From Marisediminitalea alba (GTDB lineage Bacteria; Pseudomonadota; Gammaproteobacteria; Enterobacterales; Alteromonadaceae): a stretch of 50,986 bases of DNA. A model generated the notes under the pieces. It searched no databases, was not told where the DNA came from, and saw nothing but the letters and a program-made list of their open reading frames with translations. A program made the position numbers and the translations under genes. The stretch spans positions 1-50,986 of the forward strand of contig NZ_PVNP01000147.1 in NCBI RefSeq assembly GCF_002993365.1, given 5' to 3'. Below are positions 30,609-41,018 of this stretch, one piece after another. Position 1 is the stretch's first letter; the number at the start of each line of letters is the position of its first letter.

Positions 30609-32585
30609 GTGGTAGAACACGGTTTCGTTCAAATTGTACTGTTAATGCTTATAGCAGTGGTGAGTGTGGCTTTATTCAAGCGGATCTATTTGCCACCCAT
30701 TCTCGCTTATTTATTTGCCGGTATTATTGCTGGTCCCAGTAGCTTTGCCCTTTATTCTCACCCTGAAGACATGCATCTCGCCGCCGAAGTTGGCATTGTC
30801 TTTCTGTTGTTTTCCCTTGGTCTTGAATTTTCATTGCCTAAACTGATGGCAATGCGCTCGCTGGTATTTGGCGCCGGGCTGATGCAGATGGTGCTGACCA
30901 CCGTACTGGGCTCAGTAGCGGTATGGATGCTGGTGGATACCAGCTTGTCGGCGGCCATTGTGATTGGCGGCATGCTGGCGCTTAGTTCCACTGCTATTGT
31001 TATCAAGCAAGTAACTGAGATGGGCATATTAAATAATGTCCGCACGCAACTGGCGGTCAGTATTCTGCTGTTTCAGGACCTCGCCGTGGTGCCTTTTCTG
31101 ATAGTTATTCCGCTGCTATCCGGGGAAAGCGAGACCAGTCTGGCAATGGCACTGGCCCTGGCGCTGGTAAAAGGCGTACTGGTAGTGGGTATGCTCATGT
31201 CTGTGGGCAAATGGGTGCTGCCCTGGGTTTTCAGGGAAGTGGCGCGTACCCGCACCGATGAGTTGTTTGTGCTGAGTACCATTCTGGTAGCGTTACTGGC
31301 AGGCGGTCTTACCTATGCCTTTGGCTTGTCTATGGCGCTGGGCGCTTTCCTGGCCGGGATGATGCTTGGTGAAAGCCAGTACAAATATCAGCTGGAAGCC
31401 GATATCCGCCCCTTCCGTGACATCCTTATGGGACTGTTTTTCGTCACCGTGGGAATGCAGTTAGAGCTCTCTGTGCTGATGAGTTACGGCCACTGGATTG
31501 TGCTTGGCGTTATCCTGCTGATGGTTACCAAGGTAGTGCTCGTGCGATTGTCTGCCAGCGTGTTTTCTATTTCTTCTATTGATGGCTGGTCGGCCGGGTT
31601 AAAGCTTTGTCAGGTGGGGGAGTTCAGCTTTGTTATTGCGGCTTTGGCTAACAGTCACTCAGTGATTAGCCCGACTCAGTCGTCGATTTTGATTTCCATG
31701 GGGGTCATTAGTATGGCTGTGACTCCCTGGTTAGTTGAGCACAGCCTTGAATTAGCACAGCGTTTAAGTTCTGTAACGCACGATAATATTGAGCCGGAAG
31801 TACCTGAGATTGATGTTAGCGGTATGCGCGATCATGTGATCATCTGTGGTTTTGGTCGGGTAGGGCAATCGGTGGCCAGAATGCTCAGCATGGAAGACGT
31901 AACTTATCTGGTTATTGATGTTGATCCGATCCGGGTCTTTGAGAGCCGCAGTGCCGGTGAGCATGTTATTTATGGTGATGCCACGCAAAAAGACCTGCTG
32001 CACAGCGCCCGTTTAGAACAAGCCAAATTGGTTTTGGTCACTTTTTCTGAGGCAGAAAAAGCCAAGCTGGTGATCAATGCCGCACGTCAGGTAAAAGATG
32101 ACGTTGATGTGATGGTACGAACGCCGCGGGATGTGGAGCTCGAAGCGCTCTATAGCGCCGGGGCAAGTCAGGTAGTGCCGGAACTTCAGGAAGGTAGCCT
32201 GATGCTTATCTCGCAGGTGATGCATTACGCCGGGGTACCGATGTCAAAAATTCTTAAGCGGGTGCGTGAAGAACGTAAAGGGCGATACGATCACCTGCAC
32301 GGTTTCTATCCCGGCGAGACGACCGAAATCAGCTATAACACCGCCGATAAACTGGAGTTTATCCATGCTATAGCACTGGGCACAGATGCGTTTGCGGTAG
32401 ATAAGCAGTTGCATGAACTGACCGCGATGATAGATAAGGTCAAAATTAAGTCGGTGCGCCGCGCCGGCCAGGAATTTACAGCCGAGGATTTTCAGGAGCG
32501 GCTAATACCGGGCGATATTCTGGTCATTGCTGGCAAGCCAAGGCGAATCGAACGCGCCGAGCGTTACCTTCTGGATGGTTACTGA
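30609..32585 (+). CDS. CPA2-family cation:proton antiporter with RCK (TrkA) domains
   Basis: This 658-residue protein has about 12 hydrophobic segments over residues 1-380. They include YLPPILAYLFAGIIAGPSS, FLLFSLGLEFSLPKL and SSTAIVIKQ, typical of monovalent cation:proton antiporter-2 (KefB/YbaL) proteins. A cytosolic TrkA-N/RCK domain follows with a Rossmann loop HVIICGFGRVGQSVARML, then a TrkA-C domain (PGDILVIAGKPRRIERAERY). It probably exports K+ or Na+ in exchange for protons, gated by a nucleotide or thiol ligand. The start is GTG at 30609 after GGGGAATT. It is a monocistronic unit. Exact ion and gating cannot be told from sequence. Confidence 0.88.
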   Translation: MVEHGFVQIVLLMLIAVVSVALFKRIYLPPILAYLFAGIIAGPSSFALYSHPEDMHLAAEVGIVFLLFSLGLEFSLPKLMAMRSLVFGAGLMQMVLTTVLGSVAVWMLVDTSLSAAIVIGGMLALSSTAIVIKQVTEMGILNNVRTQLAVSILLFQDLAVVPFLIVIPLLSGESETSLAMALALALVKGVLVVGMLMSVGKWVLPWVFREVARTRTDELFVLSTILVALLAGGLTYAFGLSMALGAFLAGMMLGESQYKYQLEADIRPFRDILMGLFFVTVGMQLELSVLMSYGHWIVLGVILLMVTKVVLVRLSASVFSISSIDGWSAGLKLCQVGEFSFVIAALANSHSVISPTQSSILISMGVISMAVTPWLVEHSLELAQRLSSVTHDNIEPEVPEIDVSGMRDHVIICGFGRVGQSVARMLSMEDVTYLVIDVDPIRVFESRSAGEHVIYGDATQKDLLHSARLEQAKLVLVTFSEAEKAKLVINAARQVKDDVDVMVRTPRDVELEALYSAGASQVVPELQEGSLMLISQVMHYAGVPMSKILKRVREERKGRYDHLHGFYPGETTEISYNTADKLEFIHAIALGTDAFAVDKQLHELTAMIDKVKIKSVRRAGQEFTAEDFQERLIPGDILVIAGKPRRIERAERYLLDGY

Positions 32586-32599
32586 AATACGTTAACAGG

Positions 32600-33100
32600 T
32601 TAGAAATTAATGGTTACCTCTCCGTTGGTGGAATCATAATCAACGGTTAATGAAGGATTGCTTACCAATGAGTAGGTGCAGGTAAAGTTGTTATTGTACT
32701 GCGCCTCATAAAGGGCGCTGTCATTCGTTGCAACACTGGCATCACGAGTATTGAGCACTGCCCGCCACACATCAAGGCAATCGTTGTCGCTATTGAGCGT
32801 TAAGCTGGTGCCGCGGGTATCTGCCGGAAAGCCATTGGCATTAACGCTTAAGTCTCCGCCGACGCCCGGATCAGCGATGGGGATAAAATCCTGCTGCGCT
32901 TGGTTATTACCCGCGACTTGCCATTTCAGGTGAATGAATTCGACCCCGGACTTAAACGCGCTGGCGGTTGAACGAAATGTCGCCTGGCTGGCATCGCCGG
33001 AAAAATCAATAAACTTTGGCAGAGCAACTACCGACAGTACGCCAATTAGCACGACAACAATAATCAGTTCGATTAACGTAAAACCCGATGACTGACGCAT
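32600..33100 (-). CDS. Type IV prepilin, MshB-like
   Basis: This 166-residue protein begins MRQSSG followed by FTLIELIIVVVLIGVLSVVALP, the type III prepilin cleavage site (G-1/F+1, Glu+5) and hydrophobic spine of type IV pilins. The body resembles MSHA minor pilins (FRSTASAFKSGVEFIHLKW) and has two distant Cys (NDCLDVW and FTCTYSL) likely to form the C-terminal disulphide loop. The ATG at 33100 with GGGAGTGG before it is preferred over the longer frame to 33145. No other pilus gene is nearby, so it is an orphan here. Confidence 0.82.
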   Translation of the reverse strand: MRQSSGFTLIELIIVVVLIGVLSVVALPKFIDFSGDASQATFRSTASAFKSGVEFIHLKWQVAGNNQAQQDFIPIADPGVGGDLSVNANGFPADTRGTSLTLNSDNDCLDVWRAVLNTRDASVATNDSALYEAQYNNNFTCTYSLVSNPSLTVDYDSTNGEVTINF

Positions 33101-33235
33101 ACAACCACTCCCTGTTACAGCCGGTGTGCAAGAAAACTCGCCCATAACGATATTGTATTAACCTGCCGTTGGCAAGAATTTTGGCTTAATATTCGGGTGG
33201 TTAGCGTTAAATTACAGAAGCTCTTTGAAAGGAGA

Positions 33236-33305
33236 GCGCAACAAGCGTTGCGCGAATGATAGTGAGGCGCTAATAGCCTGACACCAGCATTTTACTGCTG
33301 GTGTC
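33236..33305. repeat. Two intergenic hairpins between the prepilin and PspB-like genes
   Basis: GCGCAAC-AAGC-GTTGCGC (33236-33253) is followed 26 bases later by GACACCAGCA and TGCTGGTGTC (33280-33305), a perfect ten-bp stem with a six-base loop. The second may end the PspB-like transcript on the minus strand, though no strong T run follows. The 33101-33323 gap also has to contain the prepilin promoter. Confidence 0.5.
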
Positions 33306-33323
33306 ATTGTCTTGAGCAGGAAA

Positions 33324-33557
33324 TTACGCAACCCGGTCATCTTCCAGATCTTTAAATTGCTTCTTCAGGTCGTAGCCAGGGTCTGTAACAATTTTTTCTA
33401 AGGTGACAATGCGAGCTTTGAGCGCTTCGATTTCTTTTTCGAGCTCGTTGGTTTTGTCATTATCTGCGCTATTATGTTTTGCCTTATGCTTGGATGTGGA
33501 AATAATGGTGCCGGCTAAAATGGCAACGATCACAACTACTGCAGTCCAAAAGCTCAT
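33324..33557 (-). CDS. PspB-like membrane-anchored coiled-coil protein
   Basis: This 77-residue protein has one N-terminal membrane helix (FWTAVVVIVAILAGTIIST), a basic and polar linker, and a heptad-like helix (ELEKEIEALKARIVTLEKIV) ending TDPGYDLKKQFKDLEDD. This is the layout of phage-shock protein B, whose tail also ends in RIxxLExIL and a DP-type motif. No pspA or pspC is adjacent, so a role in the Psp response is not supported by context. A ribosome-binding site GGGAAAATATT precedes the start. Confidence 0.65.
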   Translation of the reverse strand: MSFWTAVVVIVAILAGTIISTSKHKAKHNSADNDKTNELEKEIEALKARIVTLEKIVTDPGYDLKKQFKDLEDDRVA

Positions 33558-33740
33558 AATATTTTCCCTTCGTTAATCAGTTTCGTATAATCAGATGCTT
33601 AACGTCGCATTTACCGGGCCAGTTTATCGGTGTGGTTGATGCGACGGTTAGCATCGTTTGGAATAGTATAGCAAGTACTTCGCCATAAACTTAAAGTGTT
33701 TTTAAAACATATAGTTATGTTATTTCTGTGGTAAGGAACT

Positions 33741-33746
33741 ATAATA
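33741..33746 (+). promoter_or_regulatory. Putative -10 box of tadA
   Basis: TATAAT lies 41 bases before the tadA ATG. No convincing -35 is seen at 16-18 bases upstream, so the assignment is tentative. Confidence 0.35.
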
Positions 33747-33762
33747 GCTATCGCTATTTTGA

Positions 33763-34388
<626 letters not shown>

Positions 34389-34493
34389 ATTAATCTCCAT
34401 GATTATTAGTGGGTTGCGTTATTTGTCTTGTTCCAACCCAGTGATTACCTTGTTCACTCTAATAGACATATATGAAGGTGATATGACAAAAGA

Positions 34494-35768
34494 TCAAGTG
34501 CCTTTCATTAACAGTGTTAACGTTTCTGCTACGTAGCGTACCTGATCCACAAAAGTAACGGCCTGCGCGCCATTAGCGAATCCCGCGCGCGTGGCTGAGT
34601 AATCAGTCTGTAGCAGGGGTAACTGTTGTTTTACATCAACCCATAAATCTGGGTTTGCACCGGCCTGAACGGTGAGTTGCCTGGCATCGTCGATATGCTC
34701 TGCCCCCAGATAATAGGCGGCCAGAATAAACCAGGTGCGGTCAGTGCCCTGGATCCGGGCGGGTAATTGCGCTTGCAATGTGTCCAGTTTGCGGCCTATC
34801 TGTGCCAGTCTTATGGCTGGCTTTTCGTTTTCTTTGGCCTGTTCATGTTGCGCTGCTTGCCAATCGTTGAGGAGGTAATCGATAGCTGCGATGTAAGCCC
34901 CGTCCAGCGTACTTTGAACCCCTTCAGCAGCCTGCTGTATAGCCGGGTAGCGGGTATTGATATGCTCAACCAGCTGTCTGGGATCGGGTTTCACCAGTAC
35001 TTTTTGCGGTTCATGTATCTTATCTTTCAGCACGGCAAGTGAGCCATTGGTGCGGCTTAAATGAGTAAATTCATATAGCGTACTAAGCAACGCTGTATCC
35101 TCAGCGCGTACCAACCATTGCTTGGATAGCGTGACATCAGGCAATACTTGCTCGTTTAAGGATGGAAAATACCCCTTGAGCGCAGCGCGCCAGGTGTTGG
35201 GAAGAATGGTGCAGAATTCGGCCTGGCTGAGCATCTCAGTTAATAGTGTTACGCTGTCGGCACTGTCGGATTTTTGCCAGTCGCTACCGGTAATGGCCGT
35301 CACTGTATCCTGCAAGTATGGTAGTACCCGTCGTTGCTGTGGCTCTGTCGTGGCACAGGGACTGGCGTCATTGTCTGGCCCAATTTCAACCAGCGTTGCG
35401 GTAAACAAGACCGGCCCATAGGTCAGATCAGGCCTGAGGGCGGCAGGGCGAAAACGAGGCGCTGCTATATGGACAGTGTTATTGGTAAGTGCCTGGTAGA
35501 GCTTTGCCTCGCTGTAAAATGGTACGACTTGTAGAGTGACTCCCAGATAGTCAGCCAGACCACGGGCATAGCCGTAATCAAAACCAGTCGGGCCGTCTCC
35601 GGTCAGATGGTAATGGTGCCTGTCATTAATCAGGCCAACCTTCAAAACCTGCTCCTCAAGAACGGTATTAAGCGTGGACTGGGCCTGGGCACTGGCGGGT
35701 AACAACCAGCTCAAGGTGATTGCAACCAGAAGGACTTTGCCTGATAAGTGGTGAAGTAGGGGATTCAT
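34494..35768 (-). CDS. MltF-like protein with degenerate lytic transglycosylase domain
   Basis: This 424-residue exported protein has a signal peptide (cleavage near ASAQA) and a solute-binding family 3 domain (about residues 35-255, with FDYGYARGLADYLGVTLQVV as in MltF). The C-terminal part aligns with the MltF SLT domain. The family motif AIAYQESHW appears at 295-303 as AIDYLLNDW, so the catalytic Glu is Leu300. The next segment with GVRGMMMLT is absent, about 20-25 residues short. The end is well conserved (TWFILAAYYLGAEHIDDARQL and NPDLWVDVKQQLPLL). It should be unable to cleave peptidoglycan by the usual mechanism, though it could still bind it. tadA-mltF-purL is the classical locus, with mltF divergent from purL. 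Confidence 0.85.
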   Translation of the reverse strand: MNPLLHHLSGKVLLVAITLSWLLPASAQAQSTLNTVLEEQVLKVGLINDRHHYHLTGDGPTGFDYGYARGLADYLGVTLQVVPFYSEAKLYQALTNNTVHIAAPRFRPAALRPDLTYGPVLFTATLVEIGPDNDASPCATTEPQQRRVLPYLQDTVTAITGSDWQKSDSADSVTLLTEMLSQAEFCTILPNTWRAALKGYFPSLNEQVLPDVTLSKQWLVRAEDTALLSTLYEFTHLSRTNGSLAVLKDKIHEPQKVLVKPDPRQLVEHINTRYPAIQQAAEGVQSTLDGAYIAAIDYLLNDWQAAQHEQAKENEKPAIRLAQIGRKLDTLQAQLPARIQGTDRTWFILAAYYLGAEHIDDARQLTVQAGANPDLWVDVKQQLPLLQTDYSATRAGFANGAQAVTFVDQVRYVAETLTLLMKGT

Positions 35769-35855
35769 TATTATTCTATATTACTGCTGTTAGTGCTAAA
35801 ACCACAGGATCGGGTTATTTGGGTAAAAAAATTACGGTTGAATAACCCTTGCTGG

Positions 35856-35884
35856 TTATCAAGCCGCCGCTTTTCCACTATAAT
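35856..35884 (+). promoter_or_regulatory. Sigma-70 promoter of purL
   Basis: TTATCA, a 17-base spacer and a perfect TATAAT (35879-35884), about 84 bases before the purL ATG. I found no PurR-type operator (ACGCAAACGTTTGCGT-like) in the leader. Confidence 0.6.
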
Positions 35885-35967
35885 CCGCGCCAAACAAGTT
35901 CACAACCAGGACCGACGGCAGATTGGCGTTTTCTACCCGGCGGTTCTCACAAATTAGGTAGCAAACT

Positions 35968-38900
35968 ATGTTGGTCCTACGTGGCGCTCCGGCGTTATCT
36001 GACTTCCGCACAGCTAAATTAATCCAACGACTGCAGCAATCCGGTGTCGACGTTACTCACCTTTACAGCGAATATGTTCATCTAGTGGATACGCAACAGG
36101 CGTTAACTGAAGAACAATTATCGGTGTTGGATAAATTGTTAACCTATGGACCGAAGCAGGCACAGGAAGCTGCCACCGGCGAATGTTTTTTCGTTACTCC
36201 CCGTCCCGGCACTATCTCGCCGTGGTCAAGTAAAGCTACCGACATTGCCTATAACTGCGGATTAACGGCGATTGCCCGGGTTGAACGTGGTTGTGCTTTT
36301 TATGTGACAGCGGCACAGCCGTTCACAGATGAACAGCGTAAGCTGGTAGCCGCAGCGCTTCATGATCGTATGACCGAAAGCGTATTTGCTGCGCCAGAGG
36401 ACGCGTTGGTACTGTTTGATAAGCATCAGCCCCGGGAGTTCAACTCGGTAGATATTCTAGGCGCGGGTAAAGACGCGCTGGTTTCAGCCAACCAAACGCT
36501 GGGTCTGGCCCTGGCTGATGACGAAATTGACTACCTGTTTGATAATTTTGTGAAGTTGGGGCGTAACCCTAACGATATTGAGCTTTACATGTTTGCTCAG
36601 GCTAACTCTGAGCACTGTCGCCATAAAATTTTCAATGCCGACTGGACCATTGATGGCGAGGTGCAGCCTAAGTCATTGTTCAAAATGATCAAGAACACCT
36701 TCGAGCTATGCCCGGAGTATGTATTCTCAGCCTATAAAGATAACGCTGCGGTAATGGAAGGCTGGCAGGCTGGCCGATTCTTCCCTGAGCCACAGTCTCA
36801 TGAGTACACTTATCATCACGAAGATATCGCTATCCTGATGAAGGTAGAAACCCACAACCATCCCACTGCAATTTCACCATTCCCTGGTGCTGCAACGGGT
36901 TCTGGTGGTGAAATTCGTGACGAAGGGGCTACCGGTCGTGGTTCTAAGCCAAAAGCCGGTCTGGTTGGTTTTACCGTGTCGAACCTGAAACTGCCTGATG
37001 CAGTGCGTCCATGGGAAGTCGATTATGGCAAGCCTACCCGTATAGTTAGCGCGCTGGATATTATGATCGATGGCCCACTTGGTGGTGCCGCGTTCAACAA
37101 CGAGTTTGGCCGTCCTAACCTGTTAGGGTATTTCCGTACCTACGAGCAGGAAGTAAACAGCTTTAACGGCAACGAAGTACGTGGTTATCACAAACCGATT
37201 ATGCTGGCCGGTGGTTTAGGTAACATTCGTCAGGATCACGTCGAAAAAGGTGAAATTACAGTTGGCGCTAAACTCATCGTTCTTGGCGGCCCGGCAATGA
37301 ACATTGGCCTGGGCGGCGGTGCCGCTTCTTCCATGACATCCGGGCAGTCCAGTGAAGATCTCGACTTTGCCTCGGTACAACGGGATAACCCGGAGATGGA
37401 ACGCCGCTGTCAGGAAGTTATCGACGCCTGCTGGCAGTTAGGTGAAGACAACCCTATTCAGTTTATCCACGATGTGGGGGCGGGTGGTTTATCCAACGCA
37501 ATGCCGGAGCTGGTGAACGATGGTGGTCGCGGCGGACGCTTTGAACTGCGTAAAGTGTTGTCAGACGAGCCGGGCATGTCGCCACTGGAAATCTGGTGTA
37601 ACGAATCCCAGGAACGTTACGTCATGTCGGTAGCGCCGGATAAACTGGCTGTGTTCGAAGCTATTTGTCAGCGTGAGCGCGCGCCTTTCGCGGTAATTGG
37701 CGAAGCCACTGAAGCGCAACACCTGTTGCTGAATGACGAGCATTTTGATAACCAGCCTATCGATTTACCGCTGGAAGTTTTATTAGGCAAGCCGCCTAAG
37801 ATGCATCGGGATGTGGCCAGCGCCACACACAGTTCAGCTGAACTGGATTGTGCAGAGATTAGTGTTGCCGACGCCGCTGAGCGTTTGCTGCGCTTACCGG
37901 CCATAGCTGAGAAAACATTCTTAATCACTATAGGCGATCGCAGCGTAACCGGTTTGGTGAGCCGCGACCAGATGGTGGGCCCTTGGCAGGTACCGGTTGC
38001 CGATGTTGCCGTAACTGCATCGGCATTCGACACCTATCATGGTGAAGCAATGGCGATGGGTGAACGTACCCCGGTTGCCTTGCTCGATTACGCAGCTTCT
38101 GCACGACTGGCAGTAGGTGAGTCTATTACCAATATCGCAGCCGCCCACATTGGTGACATGAAACGCATTAAATTGTCGGCGAACTGGATGGCGGCAGCCG
38201 GACATCCGGGCGAAGACGCGGGCTTATATGAAGCGGTAAAAGCGGTAGGTGAAGAATTATGCCCGGCACTGGGCCTGACCATTCCGGTGGGCAAAGACTC
38301 TATGTCGATGAAAACCGCCTGGCAAGACAACGGTGAAGATAAGTCGGTTACCGCGCCACTGTCACTGGTGATCACCGCCTTTGGTGCAGCAACGGATATT
38401 CGCAAAACGGTAACGCCTCAACTGCGCACCGACAAAGGCGAGACAGCCTTATTGCTGGTTGACTTAGGTGCAGGTAAAAACCGGTTAGGCGCCAGCTGTC
38501 TGGCTCAGGTCTATAACCAGTTAGGAAAAACGCCGGTTGATCTGGATGCGCCGGAATTACTGCTTAATTTCTTTAATGCCGTGCAGGTATTACTGGCGGA
38601 TGGCAAACTGCTGGCCTATCACGATCGCTCTGACGGTGGTTTATTTGTAAGCGTAGCCGAAATGGCCTTTGCGGGTAAAACCGGTGTGAGTGTAGCGCTT
38701 GATTCGCTGGGCGATGACGACCTGGCAGCGCTATACAGCGAAGAGCTGGGTGCAGTATTGCAGGTCTCTGCTGACGATGTGGAGAGCGTTCTTGCCGTAT
38801 TCGCCGCAAATGGCCTGGGCGAGATGGTGCATAACGTAGGGACATTAAATCCTACTGATACCATCGAGTTTACCCGTGGCGGCGAAGTTGTGCTTAGCGA

Positions 38901-39855
38901 GGCACGAACCACTTACCGTGCAATGTGGGCCGAAACCACACACGCTATGCAGCGTTTGCGGGATAACCCGGAATGTGCAGATGAGGAACATAAAGCCAAA
39001 CAAGACGCCAAAGATCCTGGCCTGCACGCTAAACTGAGTTACGACATCAACGATGATGTGGCTGCACCGTATATTGCTAAGGGCATCAAGCCACGTATAG
39101 CTATCCTGCGCGAGCAGGGGGTGAACTCTCATCTGGAGATGGCGGCAGCCTTTAGCCGGGCCGGATTTACCGCCATCGATGTTCACATGAGCGATGTGCT
39201 GTCGGGCGCTGTTGCGCTGGAAGACTTCAAAGGCCTGGCGGCCTGTGGTGGCTTCTCTTATGGTGACGTGCTTGGTGCTGGTGAGGGCTGGGCGAAGTCT
39301 ATTCTGTTTAATCAGCGTGCCCGTGAACAGTTTGAAGGTTTCTTCCACCGCGACGACACCTTTAGCCTCGGGGTTTGTAATGGTTGTCAGATGCTGTCGA
39401 ACCTTAAATCTCTGATCCCCGGAACGGCACATTGGCCACACTTTGTAACCAATAAGTCAGAGCGCTTTGAAGCGCGCGTTGCCATGGTCGAGGTGCAACA
39501 GTCCAAATCGGTACTGTTTGCCGATATGGCAGGCTCGAGAATGCCGATTGCCGTTTCTCACGGTGAAGGGCGTGCAGAATTTGCAGCACAAACTGACTTA
39601 CAGTCGGTACAGGACAAAGTGGCTCTTCGTTATGTAAATAACTACGGCGAAGTGGCGTCTCAGTATCCGGCTAACCCGAATGGCTCGCCAATGGGGATCA
39701 CTGGCCTTACGACTGATGATGGCCGCTGTACTATCATGATGCCGCACCCTGAGCGTGTATTCAGAGCGGTAGCTAACTCATGGCGTGCTGATGAGTGGCA
39801 GGAAGATTCTCCGTGGATGCGCATTTTCCGCAATGCACGGCGTTTTGTTGATTAA
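35968..39855 (+). CDS. purL: Phosphoribosylformylglycinamidine synthase (large type)
   Basis: This 1295-residue single-chain FGAM synthase catalyses the fourth step of purine synthesis, using ATP and glutamine. In order it has an N-terminal PurS-like domain, two PurM-like halves ([55 protein letters not shown] and [20 protein letters not shown]), and a C-terminal class I glutaminase. The glutaminase has the nucleophile Cys in [15 protein letters not shown] and His/Glu in [10 protein letters not shown]. The length matches E. coli PurL. It is monocistronic. Confidence 0.98.
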   Translation: MLVLRGAPALSDFRTAKLIQRLQQSGVDVTHLYSEYVHLVDTQQALTEEQLSVLDKLLTYGPKQAQEAATGECFFVTPRPGTISPWSSKATDIAYNCGLTAIARVERGCAFYVTAAQPFTDEQRKLVAAALHDRMTESVFAAPEDALVLFDKHQPREFNSVDILGAGKDALVSANQTLGLALADDEIDYLFDNFVKLGRNPNDIELYMFAQANSEHCRHKIFNADWTIDGEVQPKSLFKMIKNTFELCPEYVFSAYKDNAAVMEGWQAGRFFPEPQSHEYTYHHEDIAILMKVETHNHPTAISPFPGAATGSGGEIRDEGATGRGSKPKAGLVGFTVSNLKLPDAVRPWEVDYGKPTRIVSALDIMIDGPLGGAAFNNEFGRPNLLGYFRTYEQEVNSFNGNEVRGYHKPIMLAGGLGNIRQDHVEKGEITVGAKLIVLGGPAMNIGLGGGAASSMTSGQSSEDLDFASVQRDNPEMERRCQEVIDACWQLGEDNPIQFIHDVGAGGLSNAMPELVNDGGRGGRFELRKVLSDEPGMSPLEIWCNESQERYVMSVAPDKLAVFEAICQRERAPFAVIGEATEAQHLLLNDEHFDNQPIDLPLEVLLGKPPKMHRDVASATHSSAELDCAEISVADAAERLLRLPAIAEKTFLITIGDRSVTGLVSRDQMVGPWQVPVADVAVTASAFDTYHGEAMAMGERTPVALLDYAASARLAVGESITNIAAAHIGDMKRIKLSANWMAAAGHPGEDAGLYEAVKAVGEELCPALGLTIPVGKDSMSMKTAWQDNGEDKSVTAPLSLVITAFGAATDIRKTVTPQLRTDKGETALLLVDLGAGKNRLGASCLAQVYNQLGKTPVDLDAPELLLNFFNAVQVLLADGKLLAYHDRSDGGLFVSVAEMAFAGKTGVSVALDSLGDDDLAALYSEELGAVLQVSADDVESVLAVFAANGLGEMVHNVGTLNPTDTIEFTRGGEVVLSEARTTYRAMWAETTHAMQRLRDNPECADEEHKAKQDAKDPGLHAKLSYDINDDVAAPYIAKGIKPRIAILREQGVNSHLEMAAAFSRAGFTAIDVHMSDVLSGAVALEDFKGLAACGGFSYGDVLGAGEGWAKSILFNQRAREQFEGFFHRDDTFSLGVCNGCQMLSNLKSLIPGTAHWPHFVTNKSERFEARVAMVEVQQSKSVLFADMAGSRMPIAVSHGEGRAEFAAQTDLQSVQDKVALRYVNNYGEVASQYPANPNGSPMGITGLTTDDGRCTIMMPHPERVFRAVANSWRADEWQEDSPWMRIFRNARRFVD

Positions 39856-40034
39856 TTTCAAAAAAATGACGGTAAGGTGTCAAATAATTGTCCAGACACC
39901 TTGCCAGCGCCCTTCTACTGCATTAAAGTAGTGCATGCAGTATGGAATGCTGTGTGGTTACAAGGACTTGTAGGGGATGGGTTAACATCGCTGTGCTCAA
40001 TTTTACAGTGGTCTAGAAATAATAAGAGACGAAT

Positions 40035-40172
40035 ATGAATCGTTCTTCAAAAGGTTTCGGCTTAACCGGCGTGGCTGTTGCAGTGCTGCTTATGATCGTT
40101 ACAGCAGCGTTTGGAACCTCCGCCCAGTCAGCTGAATTATCTACCGAAGTTCAACAAATCACTTCAAAATAA
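40035..40172 (+). CDS. 45-aa exported or membrane peptide (hypothetical)
   Basis: The ATG at 40035 opens a 45-codon frame: a basic start (MNRSSKG), a hydrophobic stretch (LTGVAVAVLLMIVTAAFG), then TSAQSAELSTEVQQITSK. This looks like a signal peptide with an AQSA-type site and a very short mature part, or a single-pass membrane peptide. AAGAGACGA lies before the start at short spacing. It stands alone after purL and is convergent with smrA. I recognise no family. Confidence 0.45.
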   Translation: MNRSSKGFGLTGVAVAVLLMIVTAAFGTSAQSAELSTEVQQITSK

Positions 40173-40218
40173 TTAATAAAATTAATTAGTTAACGATAAT
40201 TATGTCATTTATGGCAGG

Positions 40219-40815
40219 TTATCGTTTTGCCTGTTTTTCGCGATTTATCATCTTTTGGTTAGGGTGTTTCTTGAGTAAAACGTAAGTCGCCCCCAATCCG
40301 CCGTGCATAGGTTGGGCAGTATGAAAGGCAATCACGTTATTAAACTGCACCAGCCAGTGATTTACGTAAGATTTTTTCAAAGCGGGGAAGGGCTGACTTT
40401 GCTCTCCCTTGCCATGTTGAATCAACAGAGTTCTTGCGCCACGTTCATGGGCAGCATTAATCTTCTGATACAGCGTGATGCTGGAATCCCGCAATGAGAG
40501 CCCGGCCAGCGAAATTTTTTGCTCAATCGGATATTTGCCCTGGCGCAGATTTTTGTACACGCCATCCTGTATGCCGGCCTGTTTAAATTCAAGAAAATCG
40601 TCCGGCTTGACCGGTTTAACTCCTTCAAAAGTTAACGGACTTTCTTTGGGCTTCTGAGCTAGCAGGGCGTCACGACGCATTTGCTTTTCAATGGCTTGCT
40701 GGGTTTGCTGGAGGTGAACTTTATCGTCAGACTTTATCGGTTTTACATCGCCGAGTTCCTGCAGGAAATCCTGAAAGCTATCCAGTTGTTCAAAATCCTG
40801 ATCGTCGTCCCGCAT
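40219..40815 (-). CDS. smrA: Smr-domain protein SmrA (YdaL-like)
   Basis: This 198-residue protein has an N-terminal extension with PVKPDDFLEFKQAGIQDGV and NLRQGKYPIEQKISLAGLS, followed by a C-terminal Smr domain (LLIQHGKGEQSQPFPALKKS and FHTAQPMHGGLGATYVLLKK). This arrangement matches E. coli YdaL/SmrA, which also lacks the DLHG motif found in SmrB. Smr domains bind or cut RNA and DNA. The ATG at 40815, just after GGGGGAGAT, is preferred over a TTG at 40830. Confidence 0.85.
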   Translation of the reverse strand: MRDDDQDFEQLDSFQDFLQELGDVKPIKSDDKVHLQQTQQAIEKQMRRDALLAQKPKESPLTFEGVKPVKPDDFLEFKQAGIQDGVYKNLRQGKYPIEQKISLAGLSLRDSSITLYQKINAAHERGARTLLIQHGKGEQSQPFPALKKSYVNHWLVQFNNVIAFHTAQPMHGGLGATYVLLKKHPNQKMINREKQAKR

Positions 40816-40901
40816 ATCTCCCCCGATCAACTAAGTCTCTGTTTTATATTACGCGCGACTGGCGTTAAAGTTCAGTACTTATCGAAGTTGTAGTAGTTGG
40901 A

Positions 40902-40977
40902 TGGCGTCCCCACCGCGACTCGAACGCAGATCTAAAACTTAGGAGGTTCTTGTTTTATCCAGTTAAACTATGGGGAC
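40902..40977 (-). tRNA. tRNA-Arg (anticodon CCU)
   Basis: The minus strand folds as a full cloverleaf. The acceptor is GTCCCCA/TGGGGAC with discriminator G and an encoded CCA. The anticodon stem AGAAC/GTTTT carries the loop CTCCTAA (anticodon CCT), and the T arm CTGCG/CGCGG has the loop TTCGAGT. It decodes AGG. It lies between flgT and smrA. No integrase or direct repeat is seen beside it. Confidence 0.95.
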
Positions 40978-40987
40978 ACGAATCCCC

Positions 40988-41015
40988 ATTATAGATAGGC
41001 GGGCGAAAATCTAAA
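40988..41015 (-). promoter_or_regulatory. Promoter of tRNA-Arg(CCU)
   Basis: A perfect TATAAT on the minus strand (40988-40993) ends ten bases before the tRNA 5' end. TTTAGA stands 16 bases upstream of it as a candidate -35. Confidence 0.55.
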
Positions 41016-41018
41016 GCC

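Noticed and set aside
40219..40815. Smr protein lacking the DLHG motif as a possible inactive enzyme
   Set aside because: E. coli YdaL/SmrA also lacks this motif and matches along the N-terminal extension, so this is a subfamily trait and not a local loss.
40902..40977. tRNA-Arg as an integration site for a genomic island
   Set aside because: No integrase, no repeated 3' tRNA end and no foreign-looking cargo were found beside it; flanking genes are core genes.
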